Shown here piece after piece: positions 21,762 to 32,863 of a stretch of 64,000 nt of DNA. This DNA is from Acanthosepion pharaonis (taxonomy: Eukaryota; Mollusca; Cephalopoda; Sepiida; Sepiidae), in assembly GCA_903632075.3 (NCBI GenBank), contig CAHIKZ030005198.1, positions 1,327,001 to 1,391,000 on the forward strand, written 5' to 3'. The first letter of the stretch is position 1. Each line of letters begins with the position of its first letter. The translations under genes and the position numbers were made by a program. Under the pieces are notes generated by a model that was not told the origin of the DNA, searched no databases, and saw nothing but the letters and a program-made list of their open reading frames with translations.

Positions 21762-21885
21762 GTTGGATAGATATGAGTTTTGTGACCTGGGTTTCACGCT
21801 TTAGCGATCGTCAGAGTTTGTTTGACGATCGCAAAAGCGTGAAACCCAGGGTTCACAAACTCACATCTATCAACCAAATATGTTA
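21760..21885. repeat. 126-bp palindrome with hammerhead-like arms
   Basis: Arms of ~60 bp run from TTTGGTTGGATAGATATGAG to its inverted partner ending ATCAACCAAA. The left arm, on the minus strand at 21814-21783, reads CTGACGATCGC, TAAA, GCGTGAAACCCAGGTC. That is a CUGANGA core, stem II, GAAAC, a minimal stem III and a GUC cleavage triplet. The right arm has a first-position change (TTGACGA). The bases flanking stem II form a U-U mismatch. Confidence 0.7.
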
Positions 21886-21944
21886 GCTCTATCTCTGATA
21901 TTGAGCGCTTTCTAATAAGTACCCGCATATAATATATAAATAAT
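21886..21944. other. Flank related to 17640-17700
   Basis: CTCTATCTCTGATATTGAGC resembles the segment downstream of the degenerate motif at 17577. Confidence 0.4.
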
Positions 21945-21969
21945 TATACATATATATATTTATTTATAT

Positions 21970-22026
<57 letters not shown>

Positions 22027-22107
22027 GTGTGTGTATATATATATATGTGTATATATATATATATGTGTGTGTATATATATATATATATGTGTGGGTGTGT
22101 ATATATA

Positions 22108-22190
<83 letters not shown>

Positions 22191-22191
22191 T
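21945..22191. repeat. (TA)n/(TG)n compound tract
   Basis: Alternating TA and TG arrays; all open frames across it are low-complexity artefacts. Confidence 0.95.
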
Positions 22192-22530
<339 letters not shown>

Positions 22531-22536
<6 letters not shown>

Positions 22537-22572
22537 TATCACCATTCTTGGTAGATTTTATATTGTCACAGT
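22531..22572 (+). repeat. Third copy of the inverted-repeat arm
   Basis: ACAATGTATCACCATTCTTG and ATTTTATATTGTCACA, in the orientation of the 22275 arm. Confidence 0.9.
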
Positions 22573-22654
22573 GTGTGATAGGGACAAAGTTGATGGAGCC
22601 AAAAAGAAAAAGAATACAGATGAATTCGGGTAGATTGAGAAAAAAGTATTCTTT

Positions 22655-22718
22655 CAAAAATCCAGTCCGATGAAATCCTAATGGTGAAACGCGTCACAAC
22701 AAAAACCCTTTCCAGTTT

Positions 22719-22724
<6 letters not shown>
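22655..22724 (+). other. Hammerhead-like motif, Penelope-type context
   Basis: CCGATGAAATCC, TAAT, GGTGAAACGCGTC has a CUGAUGA-like core with one change (U to C), GAAAC, a minimal stem III and a GUC triplet. The context AACAAAAACCCTTTCCAG before a TA tract matches 21640 and 24160. Confidence 0.5.

Positions 22725-22760
<36 letters not shown>
22725..22760. repeat. (TA)n tract
   Basis: TA array after the motif. Confidence 0.9.
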
Positions 22761-22762
<2 letters not shown>

Positions 22763-22797
22763 GTGTATTTAGGCAGCGTCTTTTCATTTATACACAT

Positions 22798-22930
22798 TTC
22801 ATTAAATAATATAGACAAGTGTGGTCTATTTATTTTAAACTCTTTTCAATTATAATGTTATTAAATTTATTAGAAGTTATGAAAAGAGTTTACATAAAAT
22901 AAATAGACAACACTTGTCTATATTATTTAA

Positions 22931-22932
<2 letters not shown>
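22798..22932. repeat. Palindrome next to TA array
   Basis: TTAAATAATATAGACAAGTG and CTATTTATTTTAAACTC form a left arm that is inverted at 22879-22930, with a ~30-bp AT-rich centre. Confidence 0.9.

Positions 22933-22987
<55 letters not shown>
22933..22987. repeat. (TA)n tract
   Basis: TA array abutting the palindrome. Confidence 0.95.
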
Positions 22988-22993
<6 letters not shown>

Positions 22994-23163
22994 CCGGTTT
23001 ATACGCCTCCCCGATTTTCTGAACAGGGGTAGAGGTTTATTCCTTTCTTTCCTTTTTAGGATTGGGTTTATTGGAAAGTTTTTCTCTTTCTCTTTGACTC
23101 GGTATCCCCTTGTGTCTTAGTGGCATTATCACCTTGATTGCTATGAATTGATTAAAACAAATA

Positions 23164-23168
<5 letters not shown>
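22988..23168. other. Unassigned stretch
   Basis: Contains a CR1-tail-like phrase (TAGTGGCATTATCACCTTG), also seen near 21310 and 53845, but too short to assign. Confidence 0.35.

Positions 23169-23211
<43 letters not shown>
23169..23211. repeat. (TA)n tract
   Basis: TA array. Confidence 0.95.
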
Positions 23212-23215
<4 letters not shown>

Positions 23216-23539
23216 GTGAAAAATATATAGATAATAGGAAAGAACTCGTTAGGTAAATAATCCAAAGTTCTTTAGTATTTTTGTTATTATTTTAAAAAAA
23301 TAGTGCTCGATACAAAAGTAGAGCACAAATATAATTATTTATTTAAAAATATGATTCCAACACGCTACATAAGAGTTCTCATGTTTCAAAACAAAAGCCG
23401 AAAACTTCAATATAATTATTTGAATTAAATTGAATTAAAGTACTAAGCTCTGTTCCATCTTCAAGCGAAATTTTTTTTCCACCGAAATTTTTTTTTTCAA
23501 ATAATATCAATAATAATAATTTTTCAAATATCACTTTCT

Positions 23540-23828
23540 TTGTTCCTCACCTGTCGAGATGCGTTCGTATCGAAACAAAAATGTATCTTTGTCGTGAGTA
23601 CTTTTTTGTCCAGATGTAACATCTTTGTAATAAATAGCTATTGTTCTAACACTTGATATTGATCTCTCTTTTAAATTAATGCTATGAACGTTTGAATTTA
23701 TATTCCTTTCGTTCTCTTTATATATATATATATATATATATTATGAAGATGTTACATACGGCTAAACAAGTACTCACGAAAAAGTGCATTTTTGTTTCTA
23801 TGTGAACGCATCTCGAGGAACAAAGATT
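23540..23828. repeat. Long inverted repeat, ~85-bp arms
   Basis: CGAGATGCGTTCGTATCGAA and CGTGAGTACTTTTTTGTC in the left arm (23540-23632) reappear inverted at 23743-23828. The ~110-bp centre contains a TA run at 23720-23742. Arms are ~85 percent alike by eye. Confidence 0.85.
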
Positions 23829-23897
23829 GTTATAAACGATTCTATTGAAAAATGCTACTTAGGAAATATCACTTTATTTTTTCATTATTCAATTTCT

Positions 23898-24078
23898 TTA
23901 CGTAAGATAAACTTTCCTTATGTAAGGTAAGTTTTTCTTATGAAAGATAAGCTTACCTTATGTCAGGTAAGCTTTCCTTATGTAAGGTAAGTTTTCCTTA
24001 TATTAGATAAGCTTTTATTAAGTAAGATAAGTTCTCCTTATGTAAGATAAGTTTTCGTTATGTAAGCTAAGCTTTCCT
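23898..24078 (+). repeat. ~20-bp tandem repeat, ~9 units
   Basis: Units of TAAGCTTTCCTTATGTAAGG type; AAGCTT and TAAG/CTTA alternation makes each unit nearly self-complementary. Confidence 0.85.
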
Positions 24079-24129
24079 GTAGGCATTGGGGAAATTATAT
24101 GGCAAAGTGGGAAAGTTGTGACGCGTTAC

Positions 24130-24195
24130 GAACCTTCATGACTTCATCAGACATGAAATCCCGAAGGACGAAACACTTCACAAGTAAAATTTTTC
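24130..24195 (+). other. Hammerhead-like repeat, degenerate
   Basis: CATGAAATCCCGAAGGACGA and AACACTTCAC resemble the motif at 22655, with more changes in the first core strand, followed by TTTTTCCACTTTTTTATAC as in that copy. Confidence 0.4.
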
Positions 24196-24204
24196 CACTT
24201 TTTT

Positions 24205-24261
24205 ATACAATTATTCCAATAATGTTTTGGATATCTAAAAATAAATATCGTCATCTCATAT

Positions 24262-24318
<57 letters not shown>

Positions 24319-24373
24319 AATATGAGATGACGATATTTTATTTTAGATATCCAAAACATTATTGGAATAATGG
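24205..24373. repeat. Palindrome with (TA)n loop
   Basis: ATTATTCCAATAATGTTTTG and ATATCGTCATCTCATAT form the left arm (24205-24266). The inverted partner lies at 24316-24373, and the ~50-bp loop is a TA array. The arms are almost identical. Confidence 0.93.
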
Positions 24374-24384
24374 TGCACTACGTG

Positions 24385-24606
24385 ACAAAAAGTCCCCAAA
24401 CGACACTCCGCAGGTTTCGAATTCAGAGTTGTCCTTCTCCTAGACTAGTTGTCATCCAAGGCTTTACAACCCAGTGTAGCCTGCTATTTACCCATAGCTG
24501 GAGGGAGAAGAAGAGGATTAATATCTTTCCCAAGAGTATTATTACGTAAGTGAATGTAATGGATTCGACTGGAATTCGAACTCGGCTCGTCGATTCCTCA
24601 ATCCGT

Positions 24607-24612
<6 letters not shown>
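24385..24612 (-). mobile_element. tRNA-derived SINE (minus strand)
   Basis: On the minus strand: GGTACGGATTGAGGAATCGA, GCCGAGTTCGAATTCC (B-box), CTTGGGAAAGATATTAATCC, ATGGGTAAATAGCAGG, GTCTAGGAGAAGGACAACTC and CTGAATTCGAAACCTG. This is the same architecture as 37019-37239 and 51611-51820. It begins at the TA tract and ends near 24385. Confidence 0.8.
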
Positions 24613-24679
<67 letters not shown>

Positions 24680-24680
24680 T
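24613..24680. repeat. (TA)n tract
   Basis: TA array flanking the SINE head. Confidence 0.95.
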
Positions 24681-25498
24681 GGAGTCTCTAGCTGATCAAT
24701 GTTTGTCGGGCTCATTACAATCTTTTAACGAAATATACGATTGGCATAACTTAAAAACTAAAATGATTCCTTTACTTAATTGCAATAATTCTATAAAAGT
24801 AAACATTTATTTTAATGAATTTTTCTAGTCATATAAAACGAGTGTGTTTTTGTATATATATATTTATGCATTAGTACGTTTATGTATCTCCCTGTCTGTG
24901 AATTTTTAGTTTAATTAATTGTACGTTTACGATCAGTACTGCTGATTGATATCATATTTCCTCAACACTGCACCAGTCACACTCCTCACCCCAGCCCTCC
25001 AGTAGACGAGTTAAGACTGCCACTTCATTCGATTTTCGCCGAATTTAAGTCGGACTATATTTAATTTATTTTTCTTAACTTCAGCTGGATCCAAAATTAA
25101 TTGTTTTAATTTCGTGCCTCAAAGTATTGACCGAGAAGAAAGAAAGAAAAAAACACAAAAAGAAAGTAAGCGAAAAAAGAATGAAATAAAATTAACGTGG
25201 CTAGTCGGGCTGCGTAGATTTGAGCCCTTTCAAGCTGGAGACATACTTAATAGGCAATGTATTTCTTGCTTTAATTTTATAAATAATCTTTTAAAAATCT
25301 CTAATGACTTGTATGCCCCATGTTTCAAAGAACACATTTTTATTTCAATTTATTGAATTCAAATGTCCATTAAATTTAAATAATCTATTCCGTACAGTAT
25401 AAGGTTTGTATTAATTGAGAAGGGGCAAATTAAATATCTATCTATTTAAATTTGTTAATATCTATTTTCCTGCCTGTCTATCTTTCTGTCTGCTTATT

Positions 25499-25500
<2 letters not shown>
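24681..25500. other. Unassigned region
   Basis: No coding domain or known repeat. The 80-residue frame at 25114 is Lys-rich and unsupported. Confidence 0.4.
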
Positions 25501-25559
<59 letters not shown>

Positions 25560-25565
25560 ATATAT
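25501..25565. repeat. (CT)n microsatellite
   Basis: CT array ending in a short TA run. Confidence 0.95.
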
Positions 25566-25619
25566 ATTTGTGTGTATTTCTTCTGCAGATAAATATTGGA
25601 GTCTGCATATTTTAGCGGT

Positions 25620-25702
25620 GTTAAATAAAACCCTACAGTCATTCCAGATATTATTATTTTGCAGTTGTAAGAATCTGGAATAATTACAGGATTTTATTTA
25701 AG
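25620..25702. repeat. Imperfect palindrome
   Basis: TTAAATAAAACCCTACAG and ATTCCAGAT are inverted as ATCTGGAAT and TACAGGATTTTATTTAA around a ~20-bp centre. Confidence 0.75.
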
Positions 25703-25757
25703 AGCATTAAGTATTTACCCCGAGGAAGAAATATGCATAAAATTCCTTTAACACCTG

Positions 25758-25758
<1 letters not shown>

Positions 25759-25834
<76 letters not shown>

Positions 25835-25866
25835 GCAACTCATATATATATATATGAGTTGCTTTT
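25759..25866. repeat. (TA)n tract plus short perfect palindrome
   Basis: TA array followed by AAAAGCAACTCATATATA and its exact inverse. Confidence 0.95.
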
Positions 25867-26201
25867 GGCATATTGATGTTTGCATAAACTTTTTCAATAG
25901 CCAAGTTTCTTTGAAAAGGAGGTCATGGAATTCAATTTTCTAATGTTGTCGTCTGGCGTTATTCATTTTTTCAATCTTAGAAGTCTTTTGATTTCTTTCT
26001 CTGCCATCTGGCAAATCTGGTTGCATCCACTGCCCGAATCTTTAAAGCTTAGCAAGCATTTCATCCTGGAGAACTAATTCAAAAGGCTTCTATTATTGAA
26101 AAAAAAAAAAAAAAAAAAATGGACAACCAATTCGCGATCGACTTTCTTCGTAATTTCTTTCTTCTCATATTCAGACATTTATTTAGAGGAATAGAATCTG
26201 G
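25867..26201. other. Unassigned stretch
   Basis: A poly-A run at 26098-26120; nothing else recognised. Confidence 0.4.
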
Positions 26202-26736
26202 CAGTAGCGTAGCAGAGCCCGGGCATCCTTGAGTTTGTCGTACCTTCCCTCGCCCCACCCAAATATAACATATTGCATAGTGACTCCCATTTTTATTTAT
26301 ATACATACATACATAGTTAAGAGGCTCAAAAGACGAAAATTAGAGCTACACATGCTTTGAAAAACAAACTCCTGCCAAGGAAAATAACACGATAACAACC
26401 AAGATGTGTCTCCTATACACAGCAGTGCTGCCACATAAAAAGAACGCACCCTGGTCCGTTCATAGTTTTCACCCTGTCAACAATAATAAAACAGCCCTGA
26501 ATATATCAGTGGATAATGTTTATTGTTCGGCCAAGATAACAATCGCTTAAATACGCATGCCATAGTCTAAGTTACTCGAAAAGGTCCTTCAACTGTGAAT
26601 CGTGTCCCGGATTTAAAACCAATTTTACTTCGATACAGCCTATACAGGCTTATACAGCACACCTGAAAGTGACGCCCCTATAAATGTGTCAGTCGAGGTG
26701 GATCGTCCTCCAGGCCACTCTCCAGTTACGCTACTG
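26202..26736. mobile_element. Candidate hAT-like MITE
   Basis: CAGTAGCGTAGC at the left and GTTACGCTACTG at the right form inverted ends related to the hAT element at 9662. The flanking 8-mers (GAATCTGG and GCCTCCTA) do not match, so insertion is not proven. No coding content. Confidence 0.45.
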
Positions 26737-27802
26737 GCCTCCTATAACCATCCGCATCCATTACCGTAAGATCGCAGAAGTCAAGTAGATATTTGTGGTT
26801 TCTGAGCCCCTTGAATTGTTTTCAGCTCTGTATTAATGTTATCTGTTCTTGTAGCAAACGTTAAACCTTTTGTCAAGACGCGCATGCGTGAAAAACCTTA
26901 TCAGCAGAAGTAACCCCATTTCAGATTTTGAGGATGCGTAAAAAAAGAAAAAAAAAAAAAGAAAACAAAAAACCAAAACAAGGAGCATGCGCGTTGTGGA
27001 CCTGAGAGGTTAGATCTCTTTTTCTTCGGACCGACATTGCGACAGGACGTAAAAGTTAGCGCTCCGTACAATAGATGCAACATGGCGTAGGCAGTACACA
27101 TCACTCACTCGCTAATTCATCAACAGAGTAAGTTTAACATTTCCTTCATTATTTACAAAGACCCTTAAGAATAGTCCTTATAATCTTCTCTATGCAAAAA
27201 GATGTTCCCGATAGAATAAATATTCCTATCTTGATTTGTGTCACTCTTTTGTTGGTTTATTTTCTCAACATTTATCTATTTTTGTTCCCTAACCAAATAA
27301 CAACATTTTGATGACCACGAGGTCAGCTGTGAGTTTCTTTACGTCGTGTTAACATTACACACTTTGCAGGACGGTTAAAACAAAACTTTCACATTTCCAA
27401 TTAAAAAAAAAAGGTTTTAAGTCTAAAAACTCCGATTTGCAGTGAAGAACAAAAATCCCAGAAGATTTTACATTTAACCGATTTAAACTTCGTTTTGTCG
27501 GAATTTTCAGCGTCTAAAATGGATATAGCACCCAAAACAACATAGGAATAGAGTTCATAGTTGACAATTTTCTGATAAATACAAAGAAAGACATGTCGGA
27601 AGCTGATATTTCTTTCCCAATATATGGTGTCAAAAGCGGGTAATTGTTTATTTAACGTTTGAAAGGAACTGAGTACATTTTAAATATCTTCCCAAGAACA
27701 TTTATTATTTTACATTTTACAAATATAAATTGTTTTAATATTTGGGAATTACACTAAAAAGGACAAAAAAATTGTTTCAGTCATTTTTTTTTAGCGTGTA
27801 AG
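26737..27802. other. Unassigned region
   Basis: No recognised gene, RNA or repeat over ~1 kb; an A-rich run lies at 26940-26975. Confidence 0.45.
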
Positions 27803-28590
27803 AATCCTTCTACTCGGTTTTTCGTTAAATGTTAAAATTCGGAATGTCAGGATTCGATACAATAACAAAATATCGTTACAGGGTCGCTCGTAATTTGACC
27901 GTCTAGAATAATCACACGATTTCCGTTGAAGGAATAAAATTCAGTAGAAAAGACAACGTAGTTTCAACATATAAACAATTTAATATAGCAACAAGAATAC
28001 AAGCAGTTGGTGATAGATTGGAAAGTAATATCTTTTTGTTTGAGTTAATAAAGTTCTGAAATAAAATATAAACTGTCTTTGTGTACGTATGTGAGAAACA
28101 ATAAAATGTTATATGTGTGTTTGTATGAAAAAAGTCAACACGTGTGTGCGTGATTCATAGTAAAGCGGATACAAGATATAGAAATTGTTTCTTAATGTTG
28201 GCGGTGTTACTGTAATCTGAAGTTTGTCAACGCTGTCGCTTTTAGCATGAGGTCATGAAGATCATAAGGGAGAGTTGCGTGGAGTTTGGTGACACTTGTG
28301 TGTATCCTGTTTGGGAACGGATTTCGTATGTTTTTATACACTTTTTCGTAACAAAATCGGCTCCAGAATTAAATTATTTGTTTATTCCTAATTGGCCCTA
28401 AAAAGGGCACGTGGTATGTCTTCTACTACGTCCGCACGATATTTGGTCGGTATCTACCTAAAAATAATGATGACTAATACAGCAAACATTCTGATTTGTA
28501 TTCTATGATTTTATAGGTGTGTTTTAAGATGTAAGTGTTTTCTTAAATGTGATTGGTTTATAAATATTGTATTTGATTTTTTAGTGGACA
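27803..28590 (-). mobile_element. Dispersed ~800-bp element, copy 2 (inverted)
   Basis: Reverse complement of 1210-2006, with matching edges (GAATCCTTCTACTCGG at the left, TTTTTAGTGGAC at the right). Moderately diverged, so both copies are old. Confidence 0.6.
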
Positions 28591-28754
28591 CGACAAGCGT
28601 TTTTCAAATTTGGGGACGGAGAGGACTGATATGAAGAATTAGGCACAATATGATATAAAAAAGTGGGTTAATTTGACTGAATTTTGTATTCCACCCCTAC
28701 CAACATGGCATCTCATTTGTTAGCACTTTCGGAAAACAATGGTAACTTTGTAGG

Positions 28755-28870
28755 AAGTTTCGGACGGACACTTCTATCTGCTGACTAATAACACTCTTAT
28801 TTTGTATATATGTTCTGTTATTTCAATACACTTGTTCAACCTATCTTCTTCTTTCCATACCTTTCTCTTA
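28755..28870 (+). repeat. Repeat shared with 30005-30125
   Basis: CGGACGGACACTTCTATCTG, CTGACTAATAACACT and TTGTTCAACCTA occur in both. This could be the end of an LTR; the 30-kb copy is preceded by GGGGGGGACTGTTAA, which resembles a polypurine tract plus LTR start. Confidence 0.5.
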
Positions 28871-28917
28871 TCGTCTCTGGTTGACACTTGGGGGCAGGTC
28901 CTACAAAAAAAGTAAGC

Positions 28918-28955
28918 ATACTACTACTACTGCTACTACTACTACTAATAATAAT
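28918..28955. repeat. (ACT)n(AAT)n microsatellite
   Basis: Trinucleotide run immediately before a LINE fragment. Confidence 0.95.
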
Positions 28956-28959
28956 CCCG

Positions 28960-29632
28960 AAATTACCAAGCACACATAGTGAAAAATTGTGTTAGCTCAA
29001 AATGCAGATTCTGTGATAAATATCCAGAAACAATTGGCCATCTTGTATCAGATCGTGCGGTATTGGCACCCACTGAATATAAAACTCGGCATGACAGAGT
29101 GGGCCAATATCTGCACTGGAAAATCTGCAACTTCTATGGGAGGGAAAACTAAAAGAAATTGGTATGAACATCACCCAGTCCCGGTTACGGAGACAGGATC
29201 TGTAACAATTTTATGGGACTTTATAATATACGCAGAACAAATAAATCTAATCGCCCTGATATCTTGATTAGAGACCGCAAAGACAAAATGTGCCTTCTTA
29301 TTGATATGGCAGTCCCTGCAGACTGCAATGTATCTTTGAAGATCATCAAAAAACTATAAAAATACAAAGACATTGAAATCGAAATCTAAAAAATGTGGCA
29401 CATGAGGACATTCCACTTGTAGTTAGGTTGACTGGAAAACGGTTTCGATAAACTCATTGAAAAGATTCCTGGTAGCCAATGCTTTACATATTACGAAGAG
29501 CTTTATTTATGTAAAATGTGTGTGATCTTTAGTTTTTATTCATTCTTTTTACATAAAGCCATTTCTGATCTGAGGTCTCTGGTTGTGACTCTGAAGAAAA
29601 TGTGTATACAAAAAAAAAAAAAAAATCAAACG

Positions 29633-29640
<8 letters not shown>
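28960..29640 (+). pseudogene. R2-type LINE: REL endonuclease domain fragment
   Basis: Across two frames the sequence encodes a CRFCDKYPETIGHLV-type zinc-binding block, EYKTRHDRVGQYLHWKIC, NRPDILIRDRKDKMCLLID (the PD...D motif of restriction-like nucleases) and AVPADCNVSLKIIKKL. This is the C-terminal endonuclease of R2/NeSL-type LINEs, which cuts the target DNA for reverse transcription. The RT domain is missing and stops and frameshifts interrupt it. A 3' UTR with GAGGTCTCTGGTTGTGACTC and a (TAA)n tail follows. It is the longest of five fragments here. Confidence 0.8.

Positions 29641-29665
<25 letters not shown>
29636..29665. repeat. (TAA)n tail
   Basis: TAA array at the LINE 3' end. Confidence 0.95.
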
Positions 29666-29666
<1 letters not shown>

Positions 29667-29689
29667 TGTTATGGTAACCTGTCTACACT

Positions 29690-30128
29690 ACAATGAACTC
29701 TTCCTCCTTCATAAATATTAACCTGCGAGACTTCCTAGTGCGGCAGTCGACCCGCAGTCTCTGACTGTGTGGGACTTCTGTCGAACTCTCTGCTTTGGCA
29801 GAGAGGAACCCGGACGAAGCTATGCCGAAGGGCAAAGTTTCGTCCGGGGTGGTAGACAGATCCCGAACCCGCTTATGCGGGTTCTAAGGGAATATTTTTG
29901 GACGAGCCTACGGGCTCGGAGAAACCCACGTAAAATTCGGCCTTGTGTCACATACATTCCTCGTGGGGGGGACTGTTAAATATCGGCAGTCGGGACGCAG
30001 TGCAACCTGACAGTACGGACGGACACTTCTATCTGCTGACTAATAACACTGTTATTTTGCATATACGTTGTTATTTCAATGAACTTGTTCAACCTACCTT
30101 CATCTTTCCGTGTCTTTCTTTCTGGCCA
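29690..30128 (+). other. Possible LTR-element 3' end
   Basis: Contains several short hairpins (AACCCGCTTATGCGGGTT, GAGCCTACGGGCTC) and GTGGGGGGGACTGTTAAATA, resembling a polypurine tract followed by an LTR start. The following ~120 bp recur at 28755. No pol domain is recognised in the 70-residue frame at 29767. Speculative. Confidence 0.3.
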
Positions 30129-30153
30129 TTAACAGTTCACAACAACAACAACA

Positions 30154-30190
<37 letters not shown>
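30129..30190. repeat. (AAC)n(AAT)n microsatellite
   Basis: Trinucleotide arrays. Confidence 0.95.
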
Positions 30191-30191
<1 letters not shown>

Positions 30192-30929
30192 CTCATTCAT
30201 GTCAGTGTGCATGAAAAACTGGGAAAGGCTCGTTGCATGTTCAAGCGGAAACGGAAACGAAAGGTGAAAGCTCCGACTATAAATGAACACTCCAGCCCAG
30301 TCTCCAGTATATACTGTTTATTCAGAGCTTCACTTGCACAGTATCGGTAGGTAGGTATGTAGATATATAAGTAAGTGGCACCTGGGGACAACTTCTGCCA
30401 CAACTGACATCTCAAACTTGCAGATCAGCTTTTCCCTTCAACCAGCGAGAACTCTACCTCTTCGATCACCCTTCTGATTATCTCAGCATTATGGGACGTG
30501 TCTGGCAACTCCAACGGACCTCGTCGAAATTACATCGACGCCTTGTCGTCACTAGGAAAGAACAGTCTGTCCCTTGCCAAGGGCGACCCAGAACACTGTG
30601 GCAGTTAATATAGACCCTCGACCGGAGATCTTCAACACACGGTTGGTTTTTCATTTATTGCTTTATAAATTTTATAGTTTTTTAGTCAAGTGAGTGGCCG
30701 TCTTGGAGACCCTAACTCACAGACTTTATTGCTGGTCATAAAACATTAAACACTTAAGATCGAGATAAAAATAACACAACATTCTCATGCATGTACATGT
30801 CTCATTCAAAGTGTCACATTATAGCGAAGTGCAGCAGTAGTTTAAGATTCGTGTCAAGCGTAAATCACAAACACAGTAGAATGCACGAGAAAAAGAAAGT
30901 AACTGTTGTAGATGAAAAATTAAATTGCA
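30191..30929. other. Unassigned region
   Basis: No domain recognised in the 72-residue minus frame or elsewhere. Confidence 0.4.
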
Positions 30930-32090
30930 CTATTGCTTGATTTTATTCTAACTTTTTGCATTTGGGGAGAAATCTTTTATCGTCTTTCAGTCGAATGCGG
31001 GAACGTCTTCAGAACACCAAAAATGTATTTAAGGGAGACAGCTGCTGATATGGATTCTTTGAAAGAAAAATCTGTAGATTTATATGTCGTCAAAAGAAAA
31101 ATCTATAGATTCATGTCAAGAGAAAAATCTATAGATTCATGTGTTGTCAAATGAAATCTATAGATTCATGTCAAGAGAAAAATCAATAGATTTATGTGTT
31201 GTCAACTGAAAATCTATAGATTCATGTGTTGTGAAAAGAAAAATCTATAGATTCATGTCAAGAGAAATATCAATAGATTCATGTCAAGAGAAAATCTATA
31301 GATTCATGTGTTGTCAAATGAAAAATCTATAGATTCATGTCAAAAGAAAGATCAATAGATTCATGTGTTGTCAAAAGAGAAATCTCTAGATTCATGTGTT
31401 GTCAAATGAAAAATCTCTAGATTCATGTGTTGTCAAGAGAAAAATCTATAGATTCATGTGTTGTCAAAAGAAAAATCTATAGATTCATGTCAAGAGAAAA
31501 ATCAATAGATTCATGTCAAGAGAAAAATCAATAGATTCATGTGTTGTCAAATGAAAATTCTCTAGATTCATGTGTTGTCTAAAGAAAAATCTATAGATTC
31601 ATGTCACGAGAAAAATCTTTGGATTCATGTCAAGAGAAAAATCTCTAGATTCATGTGTTGCCAAAAGAAAAATCTATACATTCATGTGTTGTCAAAAGAA
31701 AAATCTATATATTCATGTCAAGAGAAAATTCAATAGATTCATTTGTTGTCAAAAGAAAAATCTATAGATTCATTTGTTGTCAAAAGAAAAAAAGGGAACT
31801 TAAAGTGGGAAAAAATCAATCTGAAACATAAGGATGACAATGAAGCGGTGAAAAACGTCTTATGCACGAAAGCAGGGCGAAAATGCTGCTGTTGCGGGAG
31901 TGACTCCTGAGCAGGAAATTTGTCACACCCTGAAAAATGTAATTGATCGCTTGACTGAATAAATAACCGGAAAATTTTGTACAATATTTAGATTCCCAGT
32001 TTGGATTTCTTCAAGATGGACAAAATATTCTTTCTGGAGATTTCATAGGCGAATAAAAAAGAGGTTTTAAAGTTCTGGCTTATATAGTTG
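30930..32090 (+). repeat. Dispersed repeat family P, copy with minisatellite
   Basis: Left part (GAAATCTTTTATCGTCTTTC) and right part (GGAACTTAAAGTGGGAAAAA, TTTAGATTCCCAGTTTGGAT) match copies at 32525-32863 with 33640-33720, 52910-53010 and 53990-54330. Here they are separated by a minisatellite. One copy (54164-54330) has a coherent-looking reading frame, but no family is recognised. Confidence 0.75.
31062..31785 (+). repeat. Minisatellite with AATCTATAGATT core
   Basis: More than 20 units of AAAATCTATAGATTCATG followed by either TCAAGAGA or TGTTGTCAAAAGAA, giving ~25- and ~33-bp unit classes in irregular order. The core is a perfect palindrome. Paralogues at 54095 and 32580 carry only one unit. 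Confidence 0.95.
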
Positions 32091-32104
32091 ATAGTCACGG
32101 TCCA

Positions 32105-32520
32105 GGATTATAAAGTTTTGTTTTGTTTTACGGCACATCAACATCAATGGGTTATTTAATGCCGACAATTTTTTTTTGCTGGCTATATTTTGTTTTATCA
32201 AAAATCTATTTCTGGTAATATTTTTTCTTCAAAAACTTATTGCTGGTAATTGTTTTTTTTTCTACAAAAATTTATTACTGGTAATCATTTTTTTATAAAG
32301 TATTTCTGGTATTAAAACCTATTTTTACACTTTCATAGTGTTTTTACCCCAGTTTCGGGGTTAACTATTTGCCCATAGCTGGGACCCTAACAGGTGTTAC
32401 CACACTGGGTCAGGGTGAACCTGGAAACACCATCAATTAAGAGGTGGCTCTACGCTCCTCAAAGCCTCCTAATCAGAGGCCTTGCTGCTGGACGTAGTTT
32501 ATCGTCTTACCCAGACGGAA
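32105..32520 (-). mobile_element. CR1/Jockey-like LINE 3' UTR fragment
   Basis: On the minus strand this is a 3' UTR with repeated AATTACCAGCAATAAATTTT phrases, ending near GCCGTAAAACAAAAC. It matches 59130-59520, which there follows a CR1/Jockey-like coding end, and it matches the tail of the U6 chimera at 37350-37537. Confidence 0.7.
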
Positions 32521-32524
32521 AGAA

Positions 32525-32863
32525 TTATAGAAAGAACTTAAAGAAAATACTGATAAAGAAAATGCAGAAGTATTTGTTTTTGAAAGAGTAATTGATACTT
32601 TCGCATGGAAAGTGTTGTCCGGAAGCACTTAAAGTGTAGCAAAGATCAATCTGAAACATGGAGATTGACCATAGAACGAAGAAAAAATGTTTTGTGCGTG
32701 AATGAAAGGTGAAAATCACGATGGCGAGGGACAAACTCCTGAACAGGAAATTTGCCGCATCATAAAAAGTGTAACTGATCGCTTACTTCTCAAATAACAG
32801 GGACATTTTTTTTGTACGGTATTTAGATTCCCGGTTTAGCTAAACCCCGATATGTAAAATATT
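32525..32863 (+). repeat. Family P copy, interrupted
   Basis: GGAAGCACTTAAAGTGTAGC and GATTCCCGGTTTAGC match the family. The continuation is at 33640-33720, after the tandem SINE material. Confidence 0.7.

Noticed and set aside
26202..26736. Confirmed hAT insertion
   Set aside because: Inverted ends are present, but the flanking 8-mers do not match; kept only as a candidate.
31062..31785. CRISPR-like array of direct repeats
   Set aside because: No unique spacers of uniform length, eukaryotic context, and paralogues show a single unit expanded by slippage.
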